The notes below the pieces were generated by a model. It did not search any database, had not been told where the DNA came from, and saw only the letters and a list, made by a program, of their open reading frames with translations. The translations under genes were made by a program, and so were the position numbers. From Pseudomonas azadiae (GTDB lineage: Bacteria > Pseudomonadota > Gammaproteobacteria > Pseudomonadales > Pseudomonadaceae), in contig NZ_JAHSTY010000002.1 of assembly GCF_019145355.1 (NCBI RefSeq), forward strand, positions 1,612,001-1,676,000: a stretch of DNA of 64,000 nt, read 5' to 3'. Shown in pieces: positions 38,826 through 47,758 of this stretch (within the stretch, counting starts at the first letter, position 1; each line of letters opens with the position of its first letter).

Positions 38826-39593
38826 TTACTTGGCCGCCATGCGCAAAGCGCCGTCGAGACGGATCACCTCGCCATTGAGCATGCTGTTTTCAATGATGTG
38901 CCGCACCAGCGCGGCGTATTCGTCGGGTTTACCCAGGCGTGGCGGAAATGGCACGCCCGCGGCCAGTGACTCGCGTACCTGCGGGGTCATGCCGGCCATC
39001 ATCGGCGTTTCGAAAATGCCGGGGGCGATGGTCATCACGCGAATGCCGAAGCGCGCGAGTTCACGTGCGGCCGGCAATGTAAGGCTGGCAATCGCGCCTT
39101 TGGAGGCCGCGTAGGCAGCCTGGCCGATCTGCCCGTCAAAGGCGGCCACAGACGCGGTATTGATGATCACACCGCGCTCGCCGTCGGCATTCGCTTCGGT
39201 CTGCGCAATGGCCGCCGCCGCCAGGCGCAGCAGGTTGAAGCTGCCGATCAGGTTGACGTTGATCACCTGGGCGAAGCTGGCCAACGCATGGGGGCCGTCC
39301 TTGCCGAGGATTTTTTCGCCACGCACCACGCCGGCGCAATTGACCAGCCCATGCAACCCGCCAAATGCCGCAACCGTGGCCTGCACGGCAGCCTCGGCGG
39401 CCGCTTCCTGGCTGATATCCGCGACTACGCTGCGGGCGTTATCCCCCAGCTCGCGGGCCTTGGCCGCCACGGCATCGGCATTGAGGTCGACCAGCATCAC
39501 CTTGGCACCCGCATCAATCAGCATCTGTGCGGTCGCCGCACCGAGGCCCGAAGCGCCGCCGCTGACCAGAAAGATCTTGTTTTCAATCTGCAT
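38826..39593 (-). CDS. SDR 3-hydroxyacyl-CoA dehydrogenase (HSD17B10-like)
   Basis: The 255-residue SDR starts [22 protein letters not shown], with NAD-specific aspartate VDLN and catalytic AAYAASKGA. It closely follows the type 2 hydroxyacyl-CoA dehydrogenase pattern ([13 protein letters not shown], [33 protein letters not shown]). It would oxidise 2-methyl-3-hydroxybutyryl-CoA. The ATG at 39593 is used; an upstream extension to 39695 lies in unrelated sequence. It is the first gene of the minus-strand operon. Confidence 0.92.
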   Translation of the reverse strand: MQIENKIFLVSGGASGLGAATAQMLIDAGAKVMLVDLNADAVAAKARELGDNARSVVADISQEAAAEAAVQATVAAFGGLHGLVNCAGVVRGEKILGKDGPHALASFAQVINVNLIGSFNLLRLAAAAIAQTEANADGERGVIINTASVAAFDGQIGQAAYAASKGAIASLTLPAARELARFGIRVMTIAPGIFETPMMAGMTPQVRESLAAGVPFPPRLGKPDEYAALVRHIIENSMLNGEVIRLDGALRMAAK

Positions 39594-39795
39594 TATTGTT
39601 GTTCCCTTGAACGGTCCGAATGGGCCCAATAGTCGCCTTGGAGCGCCATCGCGGCAATGGTCAAAGCCTTCAAGCGGTCTGACCGTTTTGGCCATGGGTT
39701 TCTTTCATAACCTGTAGTCAGCGGGTTTGACACCTGCGGTGGTCTGACCGAAGCTGATGGCTTTGCACTCACTGCCCCAGTTCCCGGACGCCTGC

Positions 39796-40854
39796 ATGTC
39801 AAAGTCACGCCGTTACTCCATCATCGGCCTGTGCGCCCTGTTGTCTATTGCGCTGATCACTTGGTATTTCTCCCGCGCCACGCCGGTCGCCGTAGCCCCC
39901 GCGATTGCCCATGGTTATTCCAAAGCCCTGAAACAGGCGCACAACGGTGAGCCGGGAGCCGCCCGCGTGCTGTACCAGCAGCTCGGCCGGCCGGACCTGT
40001 CGCCCGAACGCCGCGCGGCGTTGCATGCCGAACTGCCCAATTACCCCAGCCCCCAAGCCTTGAAACTGGCGGATAAAGACTTGAACAGCGCTTCGCCGCA
40101 GGTCCGCGAGGCCGCCATCCACAGCATTGTCGGGCTGGTGCCCACCGGTCAGCGCACGCTGTTGCTCGGCCCGGTACTGGATGACCCCGAACAAGCTGTG
40201 CGGTTTGCCGCCGCCAACGCCTTGCTGGGTCTGTCGCCCGATACCCTGGGCTTGTATTTCGGTCCGTTGCAGCAGGTGCTGGATGAATTTGTGAAAACGC
40301 TCAAGGCCCAGCCCGAAACCGCCGAGGGCTGGATCCAACTGGCGCGACTGTACATTCATAGCGCCCAGTTGCCGGAAGCCCAGCATGCGCTGGAACAGGC
40401 CATGCGCCTGCAGCCGGACAACCTGCAAGCCGTGGTCGCGCAAATCGAGCTGCTGGATAAACAGGGCAAGACCGACGAGTCCCGCCAACTGCTGGCGCGC
40501 CAACTGGCGGCGCACCCGGAATCGGCGTATCTGCAACACGCACTGGGGATGTGGCTACTGCACCATGGCGAGCGGCCCTACGCCCTGCTCGGCCTGTCCA
40601 AAGCCGTGGAACTGGAACCGGACAATCAGGATTACCGCTACGACCTGGCCACTACCCTGCACGCCCAGCAGGAACTGGAAGCCGCCCAACGCCAACTGGA
40701 AGACATCATCCAGCGCCACCCAGCCAATCGCAAGGCGCGGGTGTTGCTGATCAGCTACTGGAAGGAAAGCGGCCAGCTGCAGAACGTACAGGTACTGCTC
40801 GCGCAACTTGAGCAACAGAATCCGGACGATCCGGCGTTGCAGCAAGGCCTGTAG
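39796..40854 (+). CDS. Membrane-anchored TPR protein
   Basis: The product is about 352 residues. One N-terminal TM helix (SIIGLCALLSIALITWYF) is followed by a HEAT-like segment with VREAAIHSIVGLVP and VRFAAANALLGL. At least four TPR-like repeats then follow (WIQLARLYIHSAQLPEAQHALEQAMRLQPD, HALGMWLLHHGERPYALLGLSKAVELEPD, YDLATTLHAQQELEAAQRQLEDIIQRHP). Such proteins scaffold complexes at the periplasmic face, and related ones accompany cytochrome c or secretion systems. An alternative ATG at 39757 exists. No partner gene is adjacent. Confidence 0.82.
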   Translation: MSKSRRYSIIGLCALLSIALITWYFSRATPVAVAPAIAHGYSKALKQAHNGEPGAARVLYQQLGRPDLSPERRAALHAELPNYPSPQALKLADKDLNSASPQVREAAIHSIVGLVPTGQRTLLLGPVLDDPEQAVRFAAANALLGLSPDTLGLYFGPLQQVLDEFVKTLKAQPETAEGWIQLARLYIHSAQLPEAQHALEQAMRLQPDNLQAVVAQIELLDKQGKTDESRQLLARQLAAHPESAYLQHALGMWLLHHGERPYALLGLSKAVELEPDNQDYRYDLATTLHAQQELEAAQRQLEDIIQRHPANRKARVLLISYWKESGQLQNVQVLLAQLEQQNPDDPALQQGL

Positions 40855-40947
40855 CGACGCGCCCGAACACCTGTAAGCCCATGCCCCTGTTGTACAAATT
40901 TGATGAATCGTTGAACCGCTACAAGCCGCTACGGTCAAGTGAATATG

Positions 40948-40975
40948 GCGCGCCCAGGGCGGCGCGCTCTTATTT
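40948..40975 (+). terminator. Hairpin with T-rich tail between the TPR and KaiC genes
   Basis: GCGCGCC / GGCGCGC (6-nt loop CAGGGC) is followed by TCTTATTT. It ends the TPR transcript or, being only 23 bp before the KaiC start codon, sits in the kaiC-like leader as a control hairpin. Confidence 0.55.
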
Positions 40976-40997
40976 GTACGTGACCTGAGGGCACTCC

Positions 40998-42497
40998 TTG
41001 TCTATACCCAACGAGCTGTTCAGTGAAAAGGCGGCCACCGGCATTGAAGGTCTTGATGACATTCTTTCCGGCGGGCTATCGCGCAGCCACCTGTTCCTGC
41101 TGGAAGGTGAACCCGGTACCGGTAAGACCACCGTCGCCCTGCATTTCCTGCAGGCCGGCGCGAAAAACGGCGAGACATCGTTGTACATCACCCTGTCCGA
41201 AACCGAGCGCGAACTGCGCCAGGGCGCCAAGTCCCACGGTTGGGACCTGGACGACAATATCCATATCTTCGAGCTGACCCCACCCGAAAGCCTGCTCAAC
41301 GCCGAGCACCAGCAAAGCCTGTTGTACTCCTCCGACCTGGAGCTGGGCGAAGCCACGCGGCAGATTTTTGAAGCGGTGGAGCGTTTCAAACCGACCCGTG
41401 TGGTGCTCGACAGCCTGTCGGAAATCCGCTTGCTGGCGCAGAGTTCACTGCGTTATCGCCGGCAGATCCTGGCGATCAAGCATTACTTCGTGCGCTATGA
41501 CGCCACCGTGCTGCTGCTGGATGACCTGACCACCGAATCCCTCGACAAGACCGTGCACAGCGTGGCCCACGGGGTGATTCGCCTGGAAGAACTGACCCCC
41601 AACTACGGCGCTGAACGCCGTCGGGTGCGGGTGGTGAAATACCGGGGGCAAAAGTACCGCGGCGGTTTCCACGACTTCACCATCATGGGCGACGGTGTGC
41701 ATGTGTTCCCGCGACTGGTGGCGGCGGAACACCGTGGCGGCTACAACCGCCAGACCCTGTCCAGCGGCATCGCCGAGATGGACGCCTTGCTCGGCGGTGG
41801 TGTCGAGACCGGCTCAAGCAGCCTGATCCTGGGTCCGGCCGGGACCGGCAAATCCTTGATCTCGATGATCTTTGCCGCCGCCGCTGTCGGCCGTGGCGAA
41901 AAGTCAGCACTGTTCATTTTTGATGAAGAGTTAGGCTTGTTGTTCGAACGCATGAAGAACATGGGCATCGACCTCCAAGCCCTGCAGGCCACCGGCAACC
42001 TGTTGATCGAGCAGGTGGACGCGGCCGAGCTGTCGCCCGGCGAATTCTCCCATCGGGTAAGGCGCTGCGTGGATAAACTCGGGATCAAAACCGTGGTAAT
42101 TGACAGCATCAACGGCTACCAGGCCTCGATGCCTGAAGAAAATGCGTTGATCCTGCACATGCATGAGCTGCTGCTGTACCTTAACCGCCGCGGCGCAGCG
42201 ACGTTCATGACGGTGGCCCAGCATGGCCTGGTAGGTGACATGCAAACCCCCGTCGATATTACCTACCTGGCCGACACCGTTATCCTGCTGCGTTACTTCG
42301 AGGCGTTGGGCAAGGTCCGTCGCGCCATCTCGATCATCAAGAAAAGGACCGGGTCCCATGAATCGACCATTCGCGAATATCGCATCAGCAGCAGCGGCAT
42401 GACGCTCGGCGAAGCACTCAATAACTTCCAGGGCGTGCTACGTGGCATTCCGACCTATATGGGCGCGGGACAACCGTTGCTTAAGGATGAGGACTAG
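40998..42497 (+). CDS. KaiC-like double-domain ATPase
   Basis: The 499-residue protein has two tandem RecA/KaiC domains. Walker A is at 37-44 (GEPGTGKT) and at 279-286 (GPAGTGKS), with matching TRVVLDSLSEIRLL and IKTVVIDSINGYQA Walker B regions. No KaiA or KaiB gene is near, so circadian timing is unlikely. Non-cyanobacterial KaiC homologues are tied to stress resistance and signalling. The start is TTG with GAGGG 7-8 nt upstream. It overlaps the next hybrid kinase by 1 bp, strongly suggesting a functional pair. Confidence 0.92.
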   Translation: MSIPNELFSEKAATGIEGLDDILSGGLSRSHLFLLEGEPGTGKTTVALHFLQAGAKNGETSLYITLSETERELRQGAKSHGWDLDDNIHIFELTPPESLLNAEHQQSLLYSSDLELGEATRQIFEAVERFKPTRVVLDSLSEIRLLAQSSLRYRRQILAIKHYFVRYDATVLLLDDLTTESLDKTVHSVAHGVIRLEELTPNYGAERRRVRVVKYRGQKYRGGFHDFTIMGDGVHVFPRLVAAEHRGGYNRQTLSSGIAEMDALLGGGVETGSSSLILGPAGTGKSLISMIFAAAAVGRGEKSALFIFDEELGLLFERMKNMGIDLQALQATGNLLIEQVDAAELSPGEFSHRVRRCVDKLGIKTVVIDSINGYQASMPEENALILHMHELLLYLNRRGAATFMTVAQHGLVGDMQTPVDITYLADTVILLRYFEALGKVRRAISIIKKRTGSHESTIREYRISSSGMTLGEALNNFQGVLRGIPTYMGAGQPLLKDED

Positions 42498-44167
42498 TGC
42501 CAACCCGATCCCTGGCTGCCGAGCGCGCGATCATTCTTGCCCCCTTGGGGCGTGACAGCGCGCTGGCACTGACGATGCTCAATGAAGCCGGCTATGCCGG
42601 CGTCATTGCCAACAACCTGGAAATGCTCTGCGAGATGCTGGCGCAAGGCGCCGGGCTACTGATCATCGCCGCCGAAGCGCTGCGCGGTGCCAATCTGGAG
42701 CCGTTGCTGGAGCAGTTGCATGAGCAGCCTGCCTGGTCGGACTTGCCCATTGTGCTGATGACCCACCATGGCGGCAGCGAGCAAAACGGCTCATCGCACT
42801 TGAGCGGGCTGCTGGGCAACGTGACGTTTCTGGAGCGCCCGTTCCACCCGGTGACGCTGATCAGCCTGGTCAGCGCTGCGCTGCGCGGCCGGCGCCGGCA
42901 ATATGAGGCGCGCGACCGCCTGGTCGATCTGAGCCAGAGCGAGCTACGGTTGCAGCGCACGATGGAAACCCTGGAGCAGCAGGTCGAGGAACGTACCGCG
43001 CAGTTGCGCAGCAACGAAGAAGCGCTGCGCCAATCGCAAAAAATGGAAGCCGTCGGCCAATTGACCGGTGGCATCGCCCATGACTTCAACAATATGTTGA
43101 CCGGCATCATCGGCAGCCTGGAGTTACTGCGACGACGGGTATCGCGAGGCAAACTCGATGACCTGGACAGCCTGATAGACCTGGGCGTCACCTCCGCCAA
43201 TCGCGCCGCCAGCCTCACTCACCGCCTGCTGGCCTTCTCCAGGCGCCAGTCCCTGGACCCCAAGCCTGTGGAGATCAACAAGCTGGTGTCGTCGATGGGC
43301 GAACTGCTCAAACGCAGCATCAACGAAAGCATCGCGCTGGACATGCGCCTGAGCGAAGCATTGTGGACCGCAGAGGCCGATCCCAACCAGCTCGAAAGCG
43401 CATTGCTCAACCTGGTGCTCAACGCGCGGGACGCCATGCCCGGCGGCGGCAGCCTGATCGTGGAAACCACCAACCGCCACCTCGACAGCGTATTCACCGC
43501 CGCCTACGGCACGTTGACGCCAGGTGACTACGTGGAACTGAGCGTCAGCGACACCGGTTGCGGCATTCCCGAGAGCGTGATCGGCCGCGTCTTCGATCCG
43601 TTCTTCACGACCAAGCCGATCGGCCAGGGCACCGGCCTTGGGCTGTCGATGATCTACGGGTTCACCCGCCAATCCAACGGTCACGTGACGATCCACAGCG
43701 TCGTCGGCGAAGGCACCACCGTCAGCTTGTTCCTGCCGCGTTTTGTCGGCGAAGTGGTTGCCGCCGAGACCGCCAACCCTGCCCTGCTGCCCTACGCCAA
43801 CGCGGGCGAGACGGTGCTTATCGTTGAAGACGACCCGGCGGTACGGATCCTGGTCAGTGCGGTGCTCAAAGAACTGGGCTACGCCTACGTCGAAGCCGGC
43901 GACGCGAATGCGGCCATGCCGATCATCGAGTCCGATCAGCGCATCGACCTGATGATCAGCGATGTCGGCCTGCCCGGCATGAACGGCCGCCAGTTGGCGG
44001 AAATCGGCCGGCAGATCCGGCCTGAACTCAAGGTGTTATTCATCACCGGCTATGCCGAGCATGCGGCCGTGCGCGGGGGGTTCCTGGACCCGGGCATGCA
44101 ACTGATCACCAAGCCTTTTACATTCGAGCTGTTGACAGCGAAGGTCAGGGAAATGATCAAGCAGTAA
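42497..44167 (+). CDS. Hybrid histidine kinase with degenerate N-terminal and intact C-terminal receiver
   Basis: The 556-residue soluble kinase has four parts. A receiver-like fold (residues about 10-135) has lost the phosphorylatable aspartate pattern. A coiled coil (about 140-185) follows. HisKA has H195 in GGIAHDFNNML, and HATPase_c has NLVLNARDAMPGGG, DTGCGIPESV and GTGLGLSMIYG. The C-terminal receiver carries D489 in MISDVGLPGMNG. It has no TM segment. GTG overlaps the KaiC stop by 1 bp. It probably takes input from the KaiC-like ATPase, as kinase-KaiC pairs do elsewhere. Confidence 0.92.
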   Translation: MPTRSLAAERAIILAPLGRDSALALTMLNEAGYAGVIANNLEMLCEMLAQGAGLLIIAAEALRGANLEPLLEQLHEQPAWSDLPIVLMTHHGGSEQNGSSHLSGLLGNVTFLERPFHPVTLISLVSAALRGRRRQYEARDRLVDLSQSELRLQRTMETLEQQVEERTAQLRSNEEALRQSQKMEAVGQLTGGIAHDFNNMLTGIIGSLELLRRRVSRGKLDDLDSLIDLGVTSANRAASLTHRLLAFSRRQSLDPKPVEINKLVSSMGELLKRSINESIALDMRLSEALWTAEADPNQLESALLNLVLNARDAMPGGGSLIVETTNRHLDSVFTAAYGTLTPGDYVELSVSDTGCGIPESVIGRVFDPFFTTKPIGQGTGLGLSMIYGFTRQSNGHVTIHSVVGEGTTVSLFLPRFVGEVVAAETANPALLPYANAGETVLIVEDDPAVRILVSAVLKELGYAYVEAGDANAAMPIIESDQRIDLMISDVGLPGMNGRQLAEIGRQIRPELKVLFITGYAEHAAVRGGFLDPGMQLITKPFTFELLTAKVREMIKQ

Positions 44168-44338
44168 CCACTACGCTGGCACCACTGTCAGGCACCAGGC
44201 GGTGGTCCTGTATTATTCAGCCAATATTGCGCATGGGGATTTTGGAATCAATTGTTTCTGTCAGGTCACGAATGGGTAGCAAACCATCGCAGAAGGACGC
44301 TGCGAACCTAGTCGAAAAGCCCGATTGAGACTGCGCTG

Positions 44339-47300
44339 ATGACCCTGTCCGCGAATCGCTTTAACCCGCCGCTTGCTCCTGCTGTCCCGTATGAAAACCC
44401 CTCTATCCAGACCTCCCGCCTATCGCTGTCGGCCCCGCAAACCAATCCGCCGCAACAGACGGCAGGCCTTGACGGTGACGATCAGCTGCTTGAGCAGTAT
44501 GCCCGGCATTTGCGTACTAACAGTGACGCGCCCTGGCTCCTCGGTGGTGATCTGATTGGACCGATTCCGCCTGATTCGACGCTCGGGAAATGGCGCCTGC
44601 ACCTAGAGACTCTGCTGCAGTCTCCGGATGTCAAGGCCTGGGCGCGGAGCAACAGGATTGACCTTTCAAAAGCGATTGGGTTGTTTGCGGCGCGCGGCAA
44701 TACCCCAGGTTTTGCTTCGTTCACTGTCAAGCCATTGGCTGGCACAGGCAGCCAGCTAGGTACCGTTAAGTATTTCGGCAGTTTCGTCGGCGATAGAAGC
44801 CACACGCTGCCCTTGTCCTGGCCGCTCATCATGCAGGCAGCGGCTGTCCTGGCGAACGGCCAAGCCGTCATATTCGCGCCCAGGGGTGACATGGCGCGAG
44901 TCAAGGACGTGGCGGCGTTTTATGGCGAGTCCCTTCCCGCGACCAAGGACGCCACCCTCGAACGTGCTACGCAGCTGGAGAAGCAGAAGGTTTTTGCTGG
45001 GCGCGCGCACTTGAACAAAGACGAAGTGTTCGAAACTCAAAAGAGTCAGAGAGGCGATCTCAGTAACCTGAACGCATTTAACAACCAGATCACCCATTCG
45101 CTATTGGATGCATTTGTGCCGTTGTACCTCGGTGCTCAGCAGAGAACCCAATTGCAGCCAGGCGCCGCCGGATACTTGGACCCTGATCAGTTCAAGGCCA
45201 AGGTAAAAGACGATCTGGAAACGCTTCTGGGTCGCCTCACCCTGCCCATCGACCCGCACTCCTCGTATTATCGGGAGCAGGCGCTGGCGCCTGGCGACAG
45301 CGTGAGCCTCAAGCGCTTTATCGAAGACAGCGGTTGGTTGATGCCAACCACCCTTGCAGAATTGCGCAATCTTTATAGCAGCAGCGCCGCCCCTTCCCCC
45401 CTGTCGCCACCCTATGGAAATCTGGGGGGCGCCTTGTCCTGGCCAGTTCCTCCAAACCATCAGGAACAACTGGGCAGTTACCAGCCGCTTGCGATGTTGC
45501 CGGGGGCCAAATACGGTCTGTTCAGGCAATTGACCAGCAAGCTGGCTCTGGATGCGTCAACGATGGCCCAGCCGCGCAAGGTTATCGAAAGCATTCTCGA
45601 CTCAGCCGAAGGGCTGCGTGTGGGTAAATCACTGCAAGCCAAATTCGCGGGCATTTCGACCGAGACCAGTGTTGCGGATTGGCTGTTGACGGCGCTGCAA
45701 TTGTCCTTGGATCAGGAAACCCTGCTGGAGCGTTCCAGCGTTCCCAATCGCAATAAGGTTGCAGGTTTCGACCTGGCAAATCCCGAGCACTATGGCAAAC
45801 ATCCTTCGACGGTGGTCAAAGCGCTGTCCGACCATCTTGAGAGTAAGCAAAAAGCCACTACCGAAATGGCGCCAGTGGCCGCTCACTTACTGTTGTCGCG
45901 CCGGGCGCCTGCTTATCTGGTCAAGGACATCCCCGCCGGCCTTACCTACGGGTCCCACTCGTGGGTCAGCCTTGAGGTTGCCGTGGCGCGCCAGGAAGCC
46001 AAGGCACCGGGGTCGACTACGCTTATGACCTATGAGCAAGTCATCAACCTTGCTGAGCTGGCGCCCATCACCGTTGAAGACCGGGCGATAGAAGCCTCTG
46101 CGCAAAGCGCTGCGCTTAAGGATTGGGGAGTGGCCAACGGTGTTATCACTGCTAACGACAAGGGTGAGTACACGCCGGACCAGATGGCCGGTGTGCGCGC
46201 GGCTTTCAACGCCCAACTCGTTGAGTTGGCGCACGGGGCACAAGCCTCCTCCAGTGAGATGCCTACGCGTCGTGCATTGGCACTCCAAGCGTTGAAGAAG
46301 CAATTTGGCGAAGGCATCGACTTCGAAAAACGGAACCTTGAAGCGATCATCAAAAATCGAGATGACGTAGGCCCGCAGTCGCTCGTCGATATTTACATGA
46401 ACGGCGGCGTTCCAGTGGGGCTTCGAGGTTTGCAGTGTACTGACCCCAGCGTGCCCATTCACCGCCTGCAGGTGGTGCACAACTTACCCGATATCAATGA
46501 GGCGTTCGCCAAAGCGTTTTCTGCCTATTGCGCCACAATGCACAAAGCGCTGGGCGCACAGGTCAAGCACCTGATCGCTACCCTGCCCTTGGAAGATCGC
46601 AAGAATATTGAGTACGGTAAGCTTGCGACCTTCAAACAGGTAAAAGTCAGCACGAATAACTTCGCAGTCACCAGCAGAACCCCCCTGACCAATAGGAGGA
46701 GCCTGCTTTTGCGAACCGAACGCCGGGGCGTTGTCACTGTTTATGAGATTAACCTGGAGCACAACACACTGCGCCGGCGTGACGACTTGAAAAACGTGAC
46801 TCCCGGCGAATTGGTCGAGTACCCGCAGGCAGGTGTATCTTCTTCTGAATACCCAACTGTACGGCCGGCGGGTCACTCTGCAGCGACGATCACTGACCAA
46901 GTGCCCTCTGACAACATTCCCAATAGCTTTGCCAGTGCCCGAACCGCCTACATCGCCGACGCACTGCTGACCCATACCGATTTGGCTTCATTTGAAGATC
47001 AGGCCAGAGACCAGACCGCCTTCGATACTGAGTTGCCTTGGTACAAACACGCCAGGAAGTTTCTCGCAAACTTTATTCCTTTATATCCGGCGATCAAAAA
47101 CTTCCAGGCGGGGAATATAGGTGAGGGCATCATAGACTTGGCGTTTGACGTATTCGGTTTCATGGTCGGGCTGGGCGCTGCTGCAAAAGCCGCCAAAGGC
47201 ATACAAACCGGGACGTCCGCCCTCAACAGGCTGGGCAAACTTACCAAAATATTTGGCCGAACGGCCATCCCTGCGCTCAACCCCTTCGACACCTTTTTCA

Positions 47301-47674
47301 CGCTGGCAGCGCTTCCTCTCAAAGGCCTGAAACAGGGCGCCGTGGGCGGGTACAAGCTGGCGGCCGGCAGCATTGGCAGTTATGACGTACTCAAGGCGGG
47401 CAAAACCGCCGACGCCTCCGCTTACGGAACGTTCAAATTCAACAACGACTTCATGGAGGGGCCTGCGGTTTTAAAACAAGGCAAGTGGTACGGCTATAAC
47501 CCCATCACGCAACAGCCATATGGCTCGCCGCTGAAGAATTTTTTACCTGCGGCACGCATCGAGCTGGATCATTTCGGTAAGTGGGCCCGCGCATCGGACC
47601 CCACCATGAGCCTTGATGAGGGCGTCGTCAAAACATGGAAACGCGTTGTGAGTGACCATCGCAACGGCGCATAA
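44339..47674 (+). CDS. N-terminal part of the split toxin
   Basis: The 1111-residue piece is mainly helical and soluble, with a Gln/Pro-rich N-terminus lacking a signal peptide. Around residues 905-950 a hydrophobic block (FIPLYPAIKNFQAGNIGEGI, AFDVFGFMVGLGAAAKAAKG) looks membrane-interacting and is typical of this toxin group. The end VVSDHRNGA lies immediately before the TAA. No catalytic motif is visible in this half. Confidence 0.7.
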   Translation: MTLSANRFNPPLAPAVPYENPSIQTSRLSLSAPQTNPPQQTAGLDGDDQLLEQYARHLRTNSDAPWLLGGDLIGPIPPDSTLGKWRLHLETLLQSPDVKAWARSNRIDLSKAIGLFAARGNTPGFASFTVKPLAGTGSQLGTVKYFGSFVGDRSHTLPLSWPLIMQAAAVLANGQAVIFAPRGDMARVKDVAAFYGESLPATKDATLERATQLEKQKVFAGRAHLNKDEVFETQKSQRGDLSNLNAFNNQITHSLLDAFVPLYLGAQQRTQLQPGAAGYLDPDQFKAKVKDDLETLLGRLTLPIDPHSSYYREQALAPGDSVSLKRFIEDSGWLMPTTLAELRNLYSSSAAPSPLSPPYGNLGGALSWPVPPNHQEQLGSYQPLAMLPGAKYGLFRQLTSKLALDASTMAQPRKVIESILDSAEGLRVGKSLQAKFAGISTETSVADWLLTALQLSLDQETLLERSSVPNRNKVAGFDLANPEHYGKHPSTVVKALSDHLESKQKATTEMAPVAAHLLLSRRAPAYLVKDIPAGLTYGSHSWVSLEVAVARQEAKAPGSTTLMTYEQVINLAELAPITVEDRAIEASAQSAALKDWGVANGVITANDKGEYTPDQMAGVRAAFNAQLVELAHGAQASSSEMPTRRALALQALKKQFGEGIDFEKRNLEAIIKNRDDVGPQSLVDIYMNGGVPVGLRGLQCTDPSVPIHRLQVVHNLPDINEAFAKAFSAYCATMHKALGAQVKHLIATLPLEDRKNIEYGKLATFKQVKVSTNNFAVTSRTPLTNRRSLLLRTERRGVVTVYEINLEHNTLRRRDDLKNVTPGELVEYPQAGVSSSEYPTVRPAGHSAATITDQVPSDNIPNSFASARTAYIADALLTHTDLASFEDQARDQTAFDTELPWYKHARKFLANFIPLYPAIKNFQAGNIGEGIIDLAFDVFGFMVGLGAAAKAAKGIQTGTSALNRLGKLTKIFGRTAIPALNPFDTFFTLAALPLKGLKQGAVGGYKLAAGSIGSYDVLKAGKTADASAYGTFKFNNDFMEGPAVLKQGKWYGYNPITQQPYGSPLKNFLPAARIELDHFGKWARASDPTMSLDEGVVKTWKRVVSDHRNGA

Positions 47675-47758
47675 AAATCCCAGTTTGAAGACGGCTACAC
47701 GTTTGGAGACCCGACGATCGTTGGTGGACTTTCCCGTACCTCATCGATTGAAGACGTC

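Noticed and set aside
36618..38969. 783-codon plus-strand open frame
   Set aside because: It is antisense to the acyl-CoA dehydrogenase and thiolase genes, has the His/Gln/Gly-rich composition of GC-rich shadow frames, and shows no domain.
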